In this document: one piece after another, positions 49,831 to 58,268 of the stretch
How positions within the stretch are numbered: the first letter of the stretch is position 1
Layout: each line of letters opens with the position of its first letter
Assembly (NCBI GenBank): GCA_902363375.1
Contig: CABIZX010000004.1
Location: 62,001-126,000 of the forward strand
Reading direction: 5' to 3'
DNA from: Clostridiaceae bacterium
Lineage (GTDB): Bacteria > Bacillota > Clostridia > Clostridiales > Clostridiaceae
Length of the DNA stretch: 64,000 nucleotides
The notes under the pieces: generated by a model
Seen by the model: only the letters and a program-made list of their open reading frames with translations
What the model was told of the DNA's origin: nothing
Database searches by the model: none
Position numbers and translations under genes: made by a program

Positions 49831-51093
49831 TTATGCCATTTTTTTAATTCGTCGCTTCCAACTTGGTGATAAAATTTGATCTATGATATCTCCCATCACT
49901 GCAACTCCGCATAATTTATCTTCTTCATCTACCACTGGTACAGAATATAAGTCATACTTTACAGCAGTTGCTATGGCAGCATCAATTTCATCTGTATCTA
50001 ATACTTTAAAGGTTTCTATATTCATAATAGACTTTAGCTTATCTTTAGGTTCTGCTATTACTAGGTCTATAAGTGATACCACCCCTTGCAATTTTTCATT
50101 CTTATCAATAATATATATATAATGTGCTACCTCCTCTTCAGGTTTAAGCTCTCTTAGCACATTAATTGTTTCTTCTATAGTTATATCTATGTTAAAAGAT
50201 ATAAAATCAGTATTCATTATATTTCCAACTACTTCATCCTCATACTTCATAAGATCTCTTATTTCATTTTCATCATCATCATCTAAATTAACTAATACTC
50301 TGTTAGTAGTTTCTTCATCCATATCATCTAGTATGTTAGCAATCTCATCATTAGGCAAGATATCTAATATTTTCTTTGCCTTATCTTCACTTAAGTTTTT
50401 TAGAATATCCTTTATCATATCATGTTCCATCTCTTCTAAGGTATCTGAAGCTAAGGTAATATCTAATCCATCTATAACTTTAACCCTATCTTCTAATGAT
50501 AAATCTTCAATAATTTTAGCAATATCTGCTGGATGTAACTTACTAAGCTTATTATATGGTGTAGTAAGTTTTAATGATGAATCTACCATTTCCAAAGATT
50601 GAACGCTCTCCCAGCTTATTAAATTTTCTTTTGGTGTTTTGTTAAATAAACTATATATATTCTTTATTTGATTCTCAATCTTTAGTTTTCTTGCAATTGC
50701 TAAAGTTCCTGATTCTACTCCTACCACAGTTAGATAACCATTACTCTTGACCATCTTTAAATCAACAACTCTAACTATCTTTTTACCATTTATATCTACT
50801 ATATCCTTATCTAGTAAGTTTTTTGATAAGAGATAAGAATATTTTCTTGGAATTATATCTTTAACCTGTACAACCCTAATTATATATTTGCCATCATCTT
50901 TATAAACATCTATATTTCTAAACTCAAAATTCTCAATTTCTCTTCCATTTTTAATTTTGTATCCTATAGCTCTTGGATAACCTTGATCTGTAGTCACATA
51001 AATATCTTCTAACTTACCTATGCAGTAATTTAATTCATCATAAACCCACTTGTTTAGAATACTACTTAAATAAAATTCTGATAGTTTTTCCAT
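49831..51093 (-). CDS. Soluble MgtE N-domain/CBS-domain protein
   Basis: 420 residues, no membrane segment. N-terminal PRC-barrel-like segments (about 1-140), an MgtE intracellular N domain (LHPADIAKIIEDLSLEDRVKVIDGL at about 185-209 through DDDDENEIRDLMKYEDEVVGNIMNTDF) and a pair of CBS domains (about 292-415). This equals the cytoplasmic Mg2+-sensing part of the MgtE channel without its pore. It probably gates or regulates a separate transporter such as an Nramp-type carrier, but none is adjacent. Start ATG 51093 with AAGGAGG upstream, in a leader that can form two exclusive hairpins. Confidence 0.85.
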   Translation of the reverse strand: MEKLSEFYLSSILNKWVYDELNYCIGKLEDIYVTTDQGYPRAIGYKIKNGREIENFEFRNIDVYKDDGKYIIRVVQVKDIIPRKYSYLLSKNLLDKDIVDINGKKIVRVVDLKMVKSNGYLTVVGVESGTLAIARKLKIENQIKNIYSLFNKTPKENLISWESVQSLEMVDSSLKLTTPYNKLSKLHPADIAKIIEDLSLEDRVKVIDGLDITLASDTLEEMEHDMIKDILKNLSEDKAKKILDILPNDEIANILDDMDEETTNRVLVNLDDDDENEIRDLMKYEDEVVGNIMNTDFISFNIDITIEETINVLRELKPEEEVAHYIYIIDKNEKLQGVVSLIDLVIAEPKDKLKSIMNIETFKVLDTDEIDAAIATAVKYDLYSVPVVDEEDKLCGVAVMGDIIDQILSPSWKRRIKKMA

Positions 51094-51098
51094 ATTCT

Positions 51099-51163
51099 TT
51101 CCTCCTTAAATAGAGGAATTTGCATATTAATCTTTTAATTTAATAAACAGTATTCCTCTATTT
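51099..51163 (-). promoter_or_regulatory. Two mutually exclusive hairpins controlling the MgtE-N/CBS gene start
   Basis: Hairpin A: AAATAGAGGAAT (51152-51163) pairs perfectly with ATTCCTCTATTT (51108-51119), 12 bp around a 32-base loop. Hairpin B: TTCCTC (51113-51118) pairs with GAGGAA (51099-51104), which is part of the Shine-Dalgarno AAGGAGGAAAG. B hides the ribosome site; A uses the same TTCCTC and would free it. The 5' arm of A lies in codons 19-23 of the leader ORF. Confidence 0.6.
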
Positions 51164-51219
51164 TTATTTGATTTATAAATATCATCGTCGTCCGTGCACA
51201 ACAAAGGCCCACTGTCCAT
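51127..51219 (-). CDS. 30-residue candidate leader peptide with an Asp4 run
   Basis: Minus-strand ORF beginning MDSGPLLCTDDDDIYK and ending GILFIKLKD, with AGGTGGTGAG about eight bases before the ATG. It ends 33 bases before the MgtE-N/CBS start codon. Its first 13 codons are much richer in G and C than the surroundings (GAC, GGG, CCT, TGC, ACG), suggesting selection on the sequence or on RNA structure. No family recognised. Its position and overlap with hairpin A suggest a regulatory leader peptide. It could instead be part of a structured RNA. Confidence 0.55.
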   Translation of the reverse strand: MDSGPLLCTDDDDIYKSNKNRGILFIKLKD

Positions 51220-51257
51220 TAAATTCTCACCACCTAATAAATATATTTCATATATTT

Positions 51258-51285
51258 ATTATAATCTACAGATCAATTTTTGTAA
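51258..51285 (-). promoter_or_regulatory. Probable promoter of the leader-MgtE-N/CBS unit
   Basis: TTACAA (51280-51285) and perfect TATAAT (51258-51263) on the minus strand with a 16-base spacer. The predicted transcript begins about 30 bases before the leader ATG. Confidence 0.5.
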
Positions 51286-51577
51286 CTATATTATTCAAAT
51301 TTGGTGAAATTTCTTCATATTTATTTAATATCATGATTTTTCTCTATTTTCATTCAAATTGCTACATTATACTAATCTAATCTAATTTTTATATGTCATT
51401 TTGCCATAATAGTCCTATTCATATTTCTCCATTATTATGTTAATATAGTTTAATGTACAAATTAGTACGGAAGGAGGCATCTTATTATTAACTTACTAAT
51501 ATTAATGAATTTAATATTATCCTTAGTATTCTCTTTTAATTTTTAATTACTCGAAGTAAGTTTATATAAGAAAAATC

Positions 51578-53497
51578 ATGAAAAATAATACAAAATTTTT
51601 ATCTATTTCTAAAGAAGATATGAAGAGAGATGGTATTTCTCAACTTGATTTTATAATAATAACTGGTGATGCCTATATAGATCACCCATCCTTTGGAACA
51701 GCTATAATTGGACGACTTTTAGAAAGTGAAGGATTTTCTGTCGGTATTATAGCCCAGCCTAGATGGGATTCTTGTGAGGATTTTAAAAAACTCGGAGAAC
51801 CTAAATATGGATTTCTTATAAACTCTGGGAATATAGATTCCATGGTAAATCACTATACTGTTGCCAAAAAGAAAAGGCACGATGATCTTTATTCCCCTGG
51901 TGGTAAGAGTGGATTTAGACCAAATAGGGCCGTTATAGTATATTCAAACAGAGCTAGAGAAGCTTATAAAAATGTTCCTATAATTATAGGTGGTATTGAA
52001 GCTAGTCTTAGAAGATTTGCTCATTATGACTATTGGGATGATAAGGTTAGAAAAAGTATAATTCTTGATTCTAAAGCAGATCTTTTAATATATGGTATGG
52101 GTGAGAAACCCATAATTGAAATTGCTAACTTATTAAGATATGGAAAATCTATAAATAGTATCACCTCTATCAGAGGCACATCTTATGTTATTAATAAATT
52201 AGATGGTCTTAAGGACTATATTCTATTGCCTTCTTTTGAAGAAATTACTTCTGATAAAAGAGCTTATGCTAAAAGTTATTATACTTCTTCAAGAGAGCAA
52301 GACTCAGTTTGGGGAAAAACTTTGGTAGAACCATATGGTGATAGATTTGTTGTTCAAAATCCACCTCAAAACCCTTTAACTACTAAAGAGATGGATATAG
52401 TTTATAATTTGCCTTATACTAGAACCTATCATCCAGTTTATGAAGAAGCTGGTGGTATACCAGCTCTCAAGGAAGTTAAGTTCTCTATAACTAGCCATCG
52501 AGGCTGCTATGGTAGTTGCTCCTTTTGTGCTTTAACTTATCATCAAGGTAGGGTTATTCAGAACAGAAGTCAAGACTCAATAGTATCAGAAGCTAAACTT
52601 TTGACTGAGGATAAGGATTTTAAAGGATATATCCACGATATAGGTGGACCTACAGCTAACTTTAGACAGAGAGCTTGTAAAAAACAAATACAGCATGGAG
52701 TATGTAAAGATAGACAATGTATGTTTCCTACTCCTTGTAAAAATCTAATAATAGATCATACTGAATATTTAAGTCTTTTAAAGAAAGTTAGAAACTTGCC
52801 TAAGGTAAAAAAAGTTTTTATTCGTTCTGGTATTAGATACGATTATCTAATATACGATAAAAACCCAACTTTCTTTCATGAATTATGTGAGCACCATATA
52901 AGTGGTCAATTAAAAGTAGCACCTGAACATATAAGTGATAGAGTACTTTGTGAAATGGGTAAACCATCCAAAGAGGTTTATGATAAATTTATAACTAAGT
53001 ATCATGCTGTTAATAAAAAACTAGGAAAGAAACAGTTTGTGGTTCCATATCTTATGTCTAGCCATCCTGGTAGTGATTTAAATACTGCTATAGAATTAGG
53101 TGAATACATAAAATCTATGGGACATATGCCGGAGCAAGTTCAAGATTTTTATCCTACACCTGGGAGCCTATCTACTACTATATATTATACAGGTGTAAAT
53201 CCATTTACTAATAAAAAGGTTTATGTAGCTAAGAGTCAAAAGGAAAAAAATATGCAAAGAGCTCTTTTACAATTTGGTAACCCTGAAAATCACAACATAG
53301 TAAAGACCGCATTAGTTAGTTGTCATAGGGAAGATTTAATAGGTAATGGCAAAAACTGCCTGATACCTGTTAGTCCTATTAAAAAGAAAAAATCTTCCTC
53401 TAATTCTAAGAATAAGAAAAAAGTTACTAATGAAACTTTTGCTCAAAAAAAGACCTCTAGAAATAGAACTTCTAAAAAAGTTTCTACTAGAAAATAA
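51578..53497 (+). CDS. YgiQ family radical SAM protein
   Basis: 639 residues, UPF0313/YgiQ family. An N-terminal cobalamin-binding-like domain ([20 protein letters not shown] ... [15 protein letters not shown], 23-62) precedes a radical SAM barrel with the [4Fe-4S] motif [10 protein letters not shown] (CxxxCxxC, about 308-317). A second Cys group ([21 protein letters not shown]) is characteristic of the family. The Lys/Ser/Thr-rich tail (about 605-639) is low complexity. The reaction is unknown. The ATG at 51578 has only a weak ribosome site; a strong AGGAGG stands about 100 bases upstream without a nearby ATG. Confidence 0.88.
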   Translation: MKNNTKFLSISKEDMKRDGISQLDFIIITGDAYIDHPSFGTAIIGRLLESEGFSVGIIAQPRWDSCEDFKKLGEPKYGFLINSGNIDSMVNHYTVAKKKRHDDLYSPGGKSGFRPNRAVIVYSNRAREAYKNVPIIIGGIEASLRRFAHYDYWDDKVRKSIILDSKADLLIYGMGEKPIIEIANLLRYGKSINSITSIRGTSYVINKLDGLKDYILLPSFEEITSDKRAYAKSYYTSSREQDSVWGKTLVEPYGDRFVVQNPPQNPLTTKEMDIVYNLPYTRTYHPVYEEAGGIPALKEVKFSITSHRGCYGSCSFCALTYHQGRVIQNRSQDSIVSEAKLLTEDKDFKGYIHDIGGPTANFRQRACKKQIQHGVCKDRQCMFPTPCKNLIIDHTEYLSLLKKVRNLPKVKKVFIRSGIRYDYLIYDKNPTFFHELCEHHISGQLKVAPEHISDRVLCEMGKPSKEVYDKFITKYHAVNKKLGKKQFVVPYLMSSHPGSDLNTAIELGEYIKSMGHMPEQVQDFYPTPGSLSTTIYYTGVNPFTNKKVYVAKSQKEKNMQRALLQFGNPENHNIVKTALVSCHREDLIGNGKNCLIPVSPIKKKKSSSNSKNKKKVTNETFAQKKTSRNRTSKKVSTRK

Positions 53498-53506
53498 TCT
53501 AAATTT

Positions 53507-53554
53507 ATTAAAGGATATCTAAGATTTATATTTAAATCCTAGATATCCTTTAAA
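53507..53554 (+). terminator. Terminator of the YgiQ-family gene
   Basis: AAAGGATATCTA and TAGATATCCTTT with further A/T pairing (one mismatch) around a short A/T loop, about 10 bases after the stop. Confidence 0.65.
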
Positions 53555-53563
53555 TTCTCAGTT

Positions 53564-53698
53564 CTATATTTTATTTTTATTTTTATCATGTTCTTCTAGA
53601 GCATCTTTTACTGCCTTTTTTATAACAAAATATAAAAAATATAAAAATGGTAGTATTGCAACTAAATAAATTAATATTATATTGGTTATTCTACTCAT
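53564..53698 (-). CDS. 44-residue single-pass membrane protein
   Basis: Begins MSRITNIILIYLVAILPFLY with a continuous hydrophobic segment (about 5-26), then KKAVKDALEEHDK and an N/K tail. GAGGAG lies six bases before the ATG at 53698, and the gene is 29 bases downstream of the next membrane protein's stop. The amphipathic charged tail after one membrane span resembles many small clostridial membrane proteins of unknown function. Too short for homology-based naming. Confidence 0.6.
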   Translation of the reverse strand: MSRITNIILIYLVAILPFLYFLYFVIKKAVKDALEEHDKNKNKI

Positions 53699-53727
53699 AT
53701 TCTCCTCACTTTAAATAAGTTAATGAT

Positions 53728-54390
53728 TTATTTAGTACTTTTAACTAATTTCTTCTTAAAAGTTCTTATACTTCCATACAGCACTATTACCCATGCTAAA
53801 TCACCTATTAATAAATATCCTATATTTTCACTACTTTTTAGTGCCATTGCAGTAGCTCCTACAAATACTAAGGAAGCTATGCCAATTAATGCTGTTCCCC
53901 ATTTTACACTATGCTTATATCTAAGGCTCTTTATTGCCATAAAAAAGGATAATCCATTAACACATAATAATATTTTATATGGCAGAGAATTATTTAGAAT
54001 AATATTATATCCATAAGATAAGGAAATATAGTATTCCATAGGTATCTTAAAAATACATGCAAAATAAGCTATTATGCCAATAATAAAGATTCCATAAAAC
54101 CATTTTATATCCATTCTGGTATTTCTATAAAAAATATATAAACATGTATATATAATTATAGGAATATAAATTATATTTAGGAAAACTAAATTTTTCATTA
54201 AATACACACTTTTCATATTATCGGCTAATAAAAGTACTAACAAACTAACTATTCTAGATATAAGTAAAACAAACGATATAATAAGAACTTCTTTTATCTT
54301 AACAGGACAATACTTTATACTTGAGGTTACGGATTCATAAATCAAAAACATCATAGATAAAATTAAAAACAAGTATATATAAATATTCAC
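53728..54390 (-). CDS. Polytopic membrane protein of unknown function
   Basis: 220 residues, about seven hydrophobic segments (3-20, 33-55, 68-88, 97-115, 120-140, 145-155, 165-182, 188-208) with a Lys-rich C-terminus (FKKKLVKSTK). No conserved motif I recognise; size and topology resemble sensor-type seven-helix membrane proteins. It precedes the 44-residue membrane protein and may be co-transcribed with it. Confidence 0.65.
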   Translation of the reverse strand: MNIYIYLFLILSMMFLIYESVTSSIKYCPVKIKEVLIISFVLLISRIVSLLVLLLADNMKSVYLMKNLVFLNIIYIPIIIYTCLYIFYRNTRMDIKWFYGIFIIGIIAYFACIFKIPMEYYISLSYGYNIILNNSLPYKILLCVNGLSFFMAIKSLRYKHSVKWGTALIGIASLVFVGATAMALKSSENIGYLLIGDLAWVIVLYGSIRTFKKKLVKSTK

Positions 54391-54455
54391 TATTCACACT
54401 CCAAAAAAATAATTATATTTATATATATTATTTTTTTACTTGTTTTATGAAAGTA

Positions 54456-55343
54456 TTATACTTCTTTATACCCTATTATTTTAATAGCCCTACGCTCACA
54501 GGTAATTTCCAGAGGAAAATCTGGTCCCTTTTCTCCATCAATATCAGTTACTACATTCTCATCACATTCTATAGTTACATTCTTACACTTAAAATAAAGT
54601 ATTCCATCTAAATCAGTAACCTGACCTTTTTTCATCATAATAATTAAATTATTAAAAGCATTCTTTATAATTTCTTTTTTTATAACTACTACATCAAGTA
54701 ATCCATCATCAGCTTCTGAATGGTCTGCAAGCTTAATATTTCCTGCTGTTTGACCATTAAACACTAACAGAGTATATATTTTTCCCTCAAAATTTATTAC
54801 TGGAGAAGTTATTTTCACATCTATCTTCTTCAAATTTTTAACTTCTTCTATAGCTTTTACATAGTAAGCTAATTTTCCCATAGTATTTTTAAGATTATTA
54901 TCAGTTTTTTGGGATATATCAGTAAATAGACCTGTACTAGCTACATTAACAAAGTATTTATCATTTATTTTGCCAAGGTCAAAACGTTTGACCTTTCCTT
55001 CTAAAATCTGCTTACAAGCAACTGTAATATCATTAGGCACCCCTAAGAATTTAGCAAAATCATTAGCTGTTCCTACCGGTAAAAAACCTACTGGGAGATC
55101 TATATTGTTTTGTTTCATCTTATTGATTACTGAATCAATAGTGCCATCTCCACCTGCTATTAATATATATTTATAACTTTCATCTATTTCAATAAGTGCA
55201 TCTCTAATATCTACATCATTGCTAATTCTAAAAGGTTCTATAGTATAACCATACTGCTGGTGGATTTTTATTACTTTATCTATATCGTTTATTATTGAAT
55301 TTTCTCCCGAATAAGGATTATAAATAAATTTAACTCTTTTCAT
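54456..55343 (-). CDS. YegS/BmrU family lipid kinase
   Basis: 295 residues, diacylglycerol kinase catalytic fold. Phosphorylates a lipid such as diacylglycerol. Seen: KFIYNPYSG (5-13), the nucleotide-binding LIAGGDGTIDSVINKM (about 61-76), LPVGFLPVGTANDFAKFLGVP (about 82-102, the PLGTxNDFA motif) and the late DGLLDVVVIKK. Soluble, membrane-associated. RBS GGAGGAGATT before the ATG. Monocistronic and divergent from pssA. Confidence 0.9.
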   Translation of the reverse strand: MKRVKFIYNPYSGENSIINDIDKVIKIHQQYGYTIEPFRISNDVDIRDALIEIDESYKYILIAGGDGTIDSVINKMKQNNIDLPVGFLPVGTANDFAKFLGVPNDITVACKQILEGKVKRFDLGKINDKYFVNVASTGLFTDISQKTDNNLKNTMGKLAYYVKAIEEVKNLKKIDVKITSPVINFEGKIYTLLVFNGQTAGNIKLADHSEADDGLLDVVVIKKEIIKNAFNNLIIMMKKGQVTDLDGILYFKCKNVTIECDENVVTDIDGEKGPDFPLEITCERRAIKIIGYKEV

Positions 55344-55593
55344 AATCTCCTCCTATATTATTTATAACTAATATGAACTATCAACTTAATTATTTCATTA
55401 ATATTATTCTATAAGTATACATCATATTATACTTTATTTACCTTAATCTATATCATATTACCATTTAAAAAACCTTTTTTCAAATCTTTTAAATTTATTC
55501 GTATCTTAATACTTGATAATTAAATTTAACTTTAACTGAATATACATTTTACAAGGGTAATTAAAATGTATATAATAAAATAGAGGTGATAAT

Positions 55594-56106
55594 GTGAATA
55601 AATCTATTATTCCAAATTCTATGACTTTGGGTAACTTAATTTGTGGTGTTTTATCTATACAATTTACTATAAATAATGATTTTACTACGGCTGGAATTCT
55701 AATTTTATTAGGAGGCATTCTCGATAGATATGATGGTACAGTTGCAAGATACCTAAACACTCATAGTGAACTTGGAAAAGAACTTGATTCTCTAGCAGAC
55801 TTAGTATCCTTTGGTGTAGCTCCATCCATTTTAGCATTTTCATTATATGGATTTAGTAATTTCGGACTTTTAGGTAAAATTTTATTAGTATTATTCCCTG
55901 TGGCAGGAGCTTTCCGTTTAGCTAGATATAATTGTACTGAATTTAACAATGTATTCACTGGTATACCAATAACTATAGCTGGTAGCTTATTAGCTGTACT
56001 TGAGATTTTTTCTATTGTAAGACCTATTCCATCAATAATTCCTATGGTGTTTATGACACTTCTTTCATATCTTATGGTTAGTCATTTTCAAATTAAGAAA
56101 AAATAG
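55594..56106 (+). CDS. pssA: CDP-diacylglycerol-serine O-phosphatidyltransferase
   Basis: 170 residues with about five membrane segments. Makes phosphatidylserine from CDP-diacylglycerol and serine. The CDP-alcohol phosphatidyltransferase motif is complete: DRYDGTVARYLNTHSELGKE followed by LDSLAD (about 47-72), matching DxxDGxxAR-x8-G-x3-D-x3-D. GTG start at 55594 with GAGGTGATAAT upstream. A strong hairpin follows. Confidence 0.92.
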   Translation: MNKSIIPNSMTLGNLICGVLSIQFTINNDFTTAGILILLGGILDRYDGTVARYLNTHSELGKELDSLADLVSFGVAPSILAFSLYGFSNFGLLGKILLVLFPVAGAFRLARYNCTEFNNVFTGIPITIAGSLLAVLEIFSIVRPIPSIIPMVFMTLLSYLMVSHFQIKKK

Positions 56107-56108
56107 AG

Positions 56109-56155
56109 TAATAATATTAAAAGCAACTATTTTATAGTTGCTTTTAATATTATTA
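56109..56155. terminator. Bidirectional terminator between pssA and the exchanger gene
   Basis: Perfect 22-bp stem (TAATAATATTAAAAGCAACT onwards and its complement) around TTT. The A/T-rich outer arms provide U tracts in both directions between two convergent genes. Confidence 0.8.
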
Positions 56156-56165
56156 CTAATGAAAT

Positions 56166-57266
56166 TTAAACCACATAATAATAAGAGAGAGTAACTACTA
56201 TATACACAGCAATAAGCAATGCTCCTTCAAACCAATAGGTTTTACCATCCTGAAATACAAAATAAGACATACCCATAGCTATAGATATGGTTACTATTTG
56301 AAATACTGAAAATAATAGGTTTATCTGCAATCCCATAAAAGAAGAACAAATAATTAATACAGGAATTACAAACATAGTGATTTGTATGCTTGAACCTATT
56401 GCCGTTTCCAAACTAGCATCTATCTTATTTTCTAAGGCACAAACTATACTAGATGCATTTTCTCCAAAGGAACCTAAAAGAGGGATTAAAATTATTCCTA
56501 AAAACTCTTGGGAAACCTTGTACTGTTCTACAATAGCACCTACGCCACTAACTAACTTTTCACTTATAAAATATAAAAGTATAGTTATAATTATAATTAA
56601 TATAAAAATTTTTTTAGTCTCATTCTTACTTATATCTTTTGAGCATATTTTTTTCTCATCCAGTATGAATAGATTACTATGAGTATATAGTGAAAATATT
56701 AATCCTAACATGTAAACGCAGATTAATACTCCACCTATAATTAAACTTAATTTTTGAAAATTACCATTATCAACAATTGAATATCTATTCAACGCTGATA
56801 TAATTATTATAGTAAACACTACTAAAAATAGCATATTTAAATTTGTACGTGCAATTATTTTATTAAATTTCTGCTCTCTGTATTTTATTCCACCACAGAA
56901 CACAGCAATTCCTAATCCAAGTAACATATTAGTGATAACAGCCCCTAAAAGTCCAGCTTTTGCCATAGATATCATTCCATATTTTATAGACCAAAGTCCC
57001 ATCATAAGCTCTGGTACATTTCCTGCTGTGGCAGAAATAAGTCCACCTCTTTTCTCTCCGATGTAATCAGATATTTTCGAAGTTCCTCTACCTAATAGAA
57101 TTGCCAAAGGAATCATTATTAATGAATAAAATATAACATTTATTATGTTTGAATCTATACCTATAAAAAGTGATACTACAGAAACCAATAATATCCCTAA
57201 GGTAATTGCATCTTCTCTTCCAATGAAATCTTTTGGCTTAACTTCGTTTTTCTTAAAGTCTTTCAT
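56166..57266 (-). CDS. Ca2+/H+ exchanger-like cation antiporter (CaCA family)
   Basis: 366 residues from ATG 57266, about 10-11 membrane segments. The two inverted alpha repeats are visible: GLISATAGNVPELMMGLWSIKYG (about 79-101) and LGSFGENASSIVCALENKIDASLETAIGSSIQI (about 269-301), matching GNxxEL and GExAS of Cax proteins, with the acidic residues that bind Ca2+. Probable Ca2+ efflux in exchange for H+; the ion is inferred. Start chosen at 57266 because GGAGG precedes it; ATG 57278 is part of that ribosome site. Confidence 0.85.
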   Translation of the reverse strand: MKDFKKNEVKPKDFIGREDAITLGILLVSVVSLFIGIDSNIINVIFYSLIMIPLAILLGRGTSKISDYIGEKRGGLISATAGNVPELMMGLWSIKYGMISMAKAGLLGAVITNMLLGLGIAVFCGGIKYREQKFNKIIARTNLNMLFLVVFTIIIISALNRYSIVDNGNFQKLSLIIGGVLICVYMLGLIFSLYTHSNLFILDEKKICSKDISKNETKKIFILIIIITILLYFISEKLVSGVGAIVEQYKVSQEFLGIILIPLLGSFGENASSIVCALENKIDASLETAIGSSIQITMFVIPVLIICSSFMGLQINLLFSVFQIVTISIAMGMSYFVFQDGKTYWFEGALLIAVYIVVTLSYYYVV

Positions 57267-57313
57267 GTTTTCCTCCATAATATTACATAGTTATATAGTT
57301 ACTCTATTCATAT

Positions 57314-57360
57314 TATAAAGAAACAGTTACACCTATATTTTTTCTTAAGGTGTAACTGAA
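57314..57360 (-). terminator. Terminator of the sdaAB-sdaAA operon
   Basis: Minus strand: CAGTTACACCT and AGGTGTAACTG form an 11-bp stem around a 13-base loop, followed by TTTCTTTATAA. Confidence 0.8.
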
Positions 57361-57384
57361 TTGAAATACTTTCTATTTAAATCT

Positions 57385-58263
57385 TTATTTTTGTGAATAT
57401 ACCTTTTCTTTTAATTTTTGACCACACGGAGTTACCGCAAGGCCACCTAATGCAGTTTCTCTTAATTCACTAGGTAATCCCTTACCTATTTTATACATAG
57501 ACATAACTGTATCGTCAAATGGAATTTTACTCTCTACTCCTGCCATAGCCACATCTGCCATAGTAAGAGCACTTACCGCTCCTGCCACATTTCGTTTTGC
57601 ACATGGTATTTCAACTAACCCTGCTATTGGATCACAAACCAATCCTTCTACATTCTTTATTACCATAGCTCCTGCATCAAATGCCATCTTAGGAGTTCCA
57701 CCCATCATTTCTACAACAGCTGCAGCCGCCATGGCAGCTGCACTACCACACTCTGCTTGACATCCCCCTTCAGCACCAGCTAGAGTAGCATTTTTTGCAA
57801 TTAAAATACCAACACCTGAAGCTGTAAATAGCGCCGTTATCATCTCATCATCAGTTTTGTTTAATTTTTCTCCTGCTGTTATAATAGCTGCTGGTATAAT
57901 ACCACAACTACCTGCAGTAGGTGCTGCTACTATTCTTCCCATTGCAGCATTAACTTCAGAACAAGATAAAGCTCTCGCCATAGCTTTAACTATAAAATCA
58001 CCACATAGTGTCTCTTTTTTTTCAAAATATTTTCTAAGCTTAGTTGCATCTCCACCTATAAGTCCACTTATAGATATAACCTCTTTATCCATAGCTTCTT
58101 GAGTGGCTGATTTCATAACCTTTAGATTATTTCTCATCATTTCTACTAGTTCTTCTCTAGAACTTTCTGAAGACTCCATTTCCTCTCTTATAGTATACTC
58201 TGCAATGGATATATTTTCTCTATTACATACTTCTATTATTTCACTTGCCTTTGATAAAAACAT
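57385..58263 (-). CDS. sdaAA: L-serine dehydratase, iron-sulfur-dependent, alpha subunit
   Basis: 292 residues. With SdaAB converts L-serine to pyruvate and ammonia using an oxygen-sensitive [4Fe-4S] cluster. Cluster Cys candidates are visible in GAEGGCQAECGSAAAMAA, GLVCDPIAGLVEIPCAKRN and near the C-terminus TPCGQKL. GRIVAAPTAGSCGIIPA (about 110-126) is the conserved active-site stretch. It starts five bases after sdaAB, so the subunits are coupled. Serine breakdown fits an amino-acid fermenter. Confidence 0.95.
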   Translation of the reverse strand: MFLSKASEIIEVCNRENISIAEYTIREEMESSESSREELVEMMRNNLKVMKSATQEAMDKEVISISGLIGGDATKLRKYFEKKETLCGDFIVKAMARALSCSEVNAAMGRIVAAPTAGSCGIIPAAIITAGEKLNKTDDEMITALFTASGVGILIAKNATLAGAEGGCQAECGSAAAMAAAAVVEMMGGTPKMAFDAGAMVIKNVEGLVCDPIAGLVEIPCAKRNVAGAVSALTMADVAMAGVESKIPFDDTVMSMYKIGKGLPSELRETALGGLAVTPCGQKLKEKVYSQK

Positions 58264-58268
58264 TAAAT

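Noticed and set aside
51168..51380. Plus-strand ORF of 70 codons
   Set aside because: It is antisense to the leader peptide and promoter of the MgtE-N/CBS gene and has no ribosome site.
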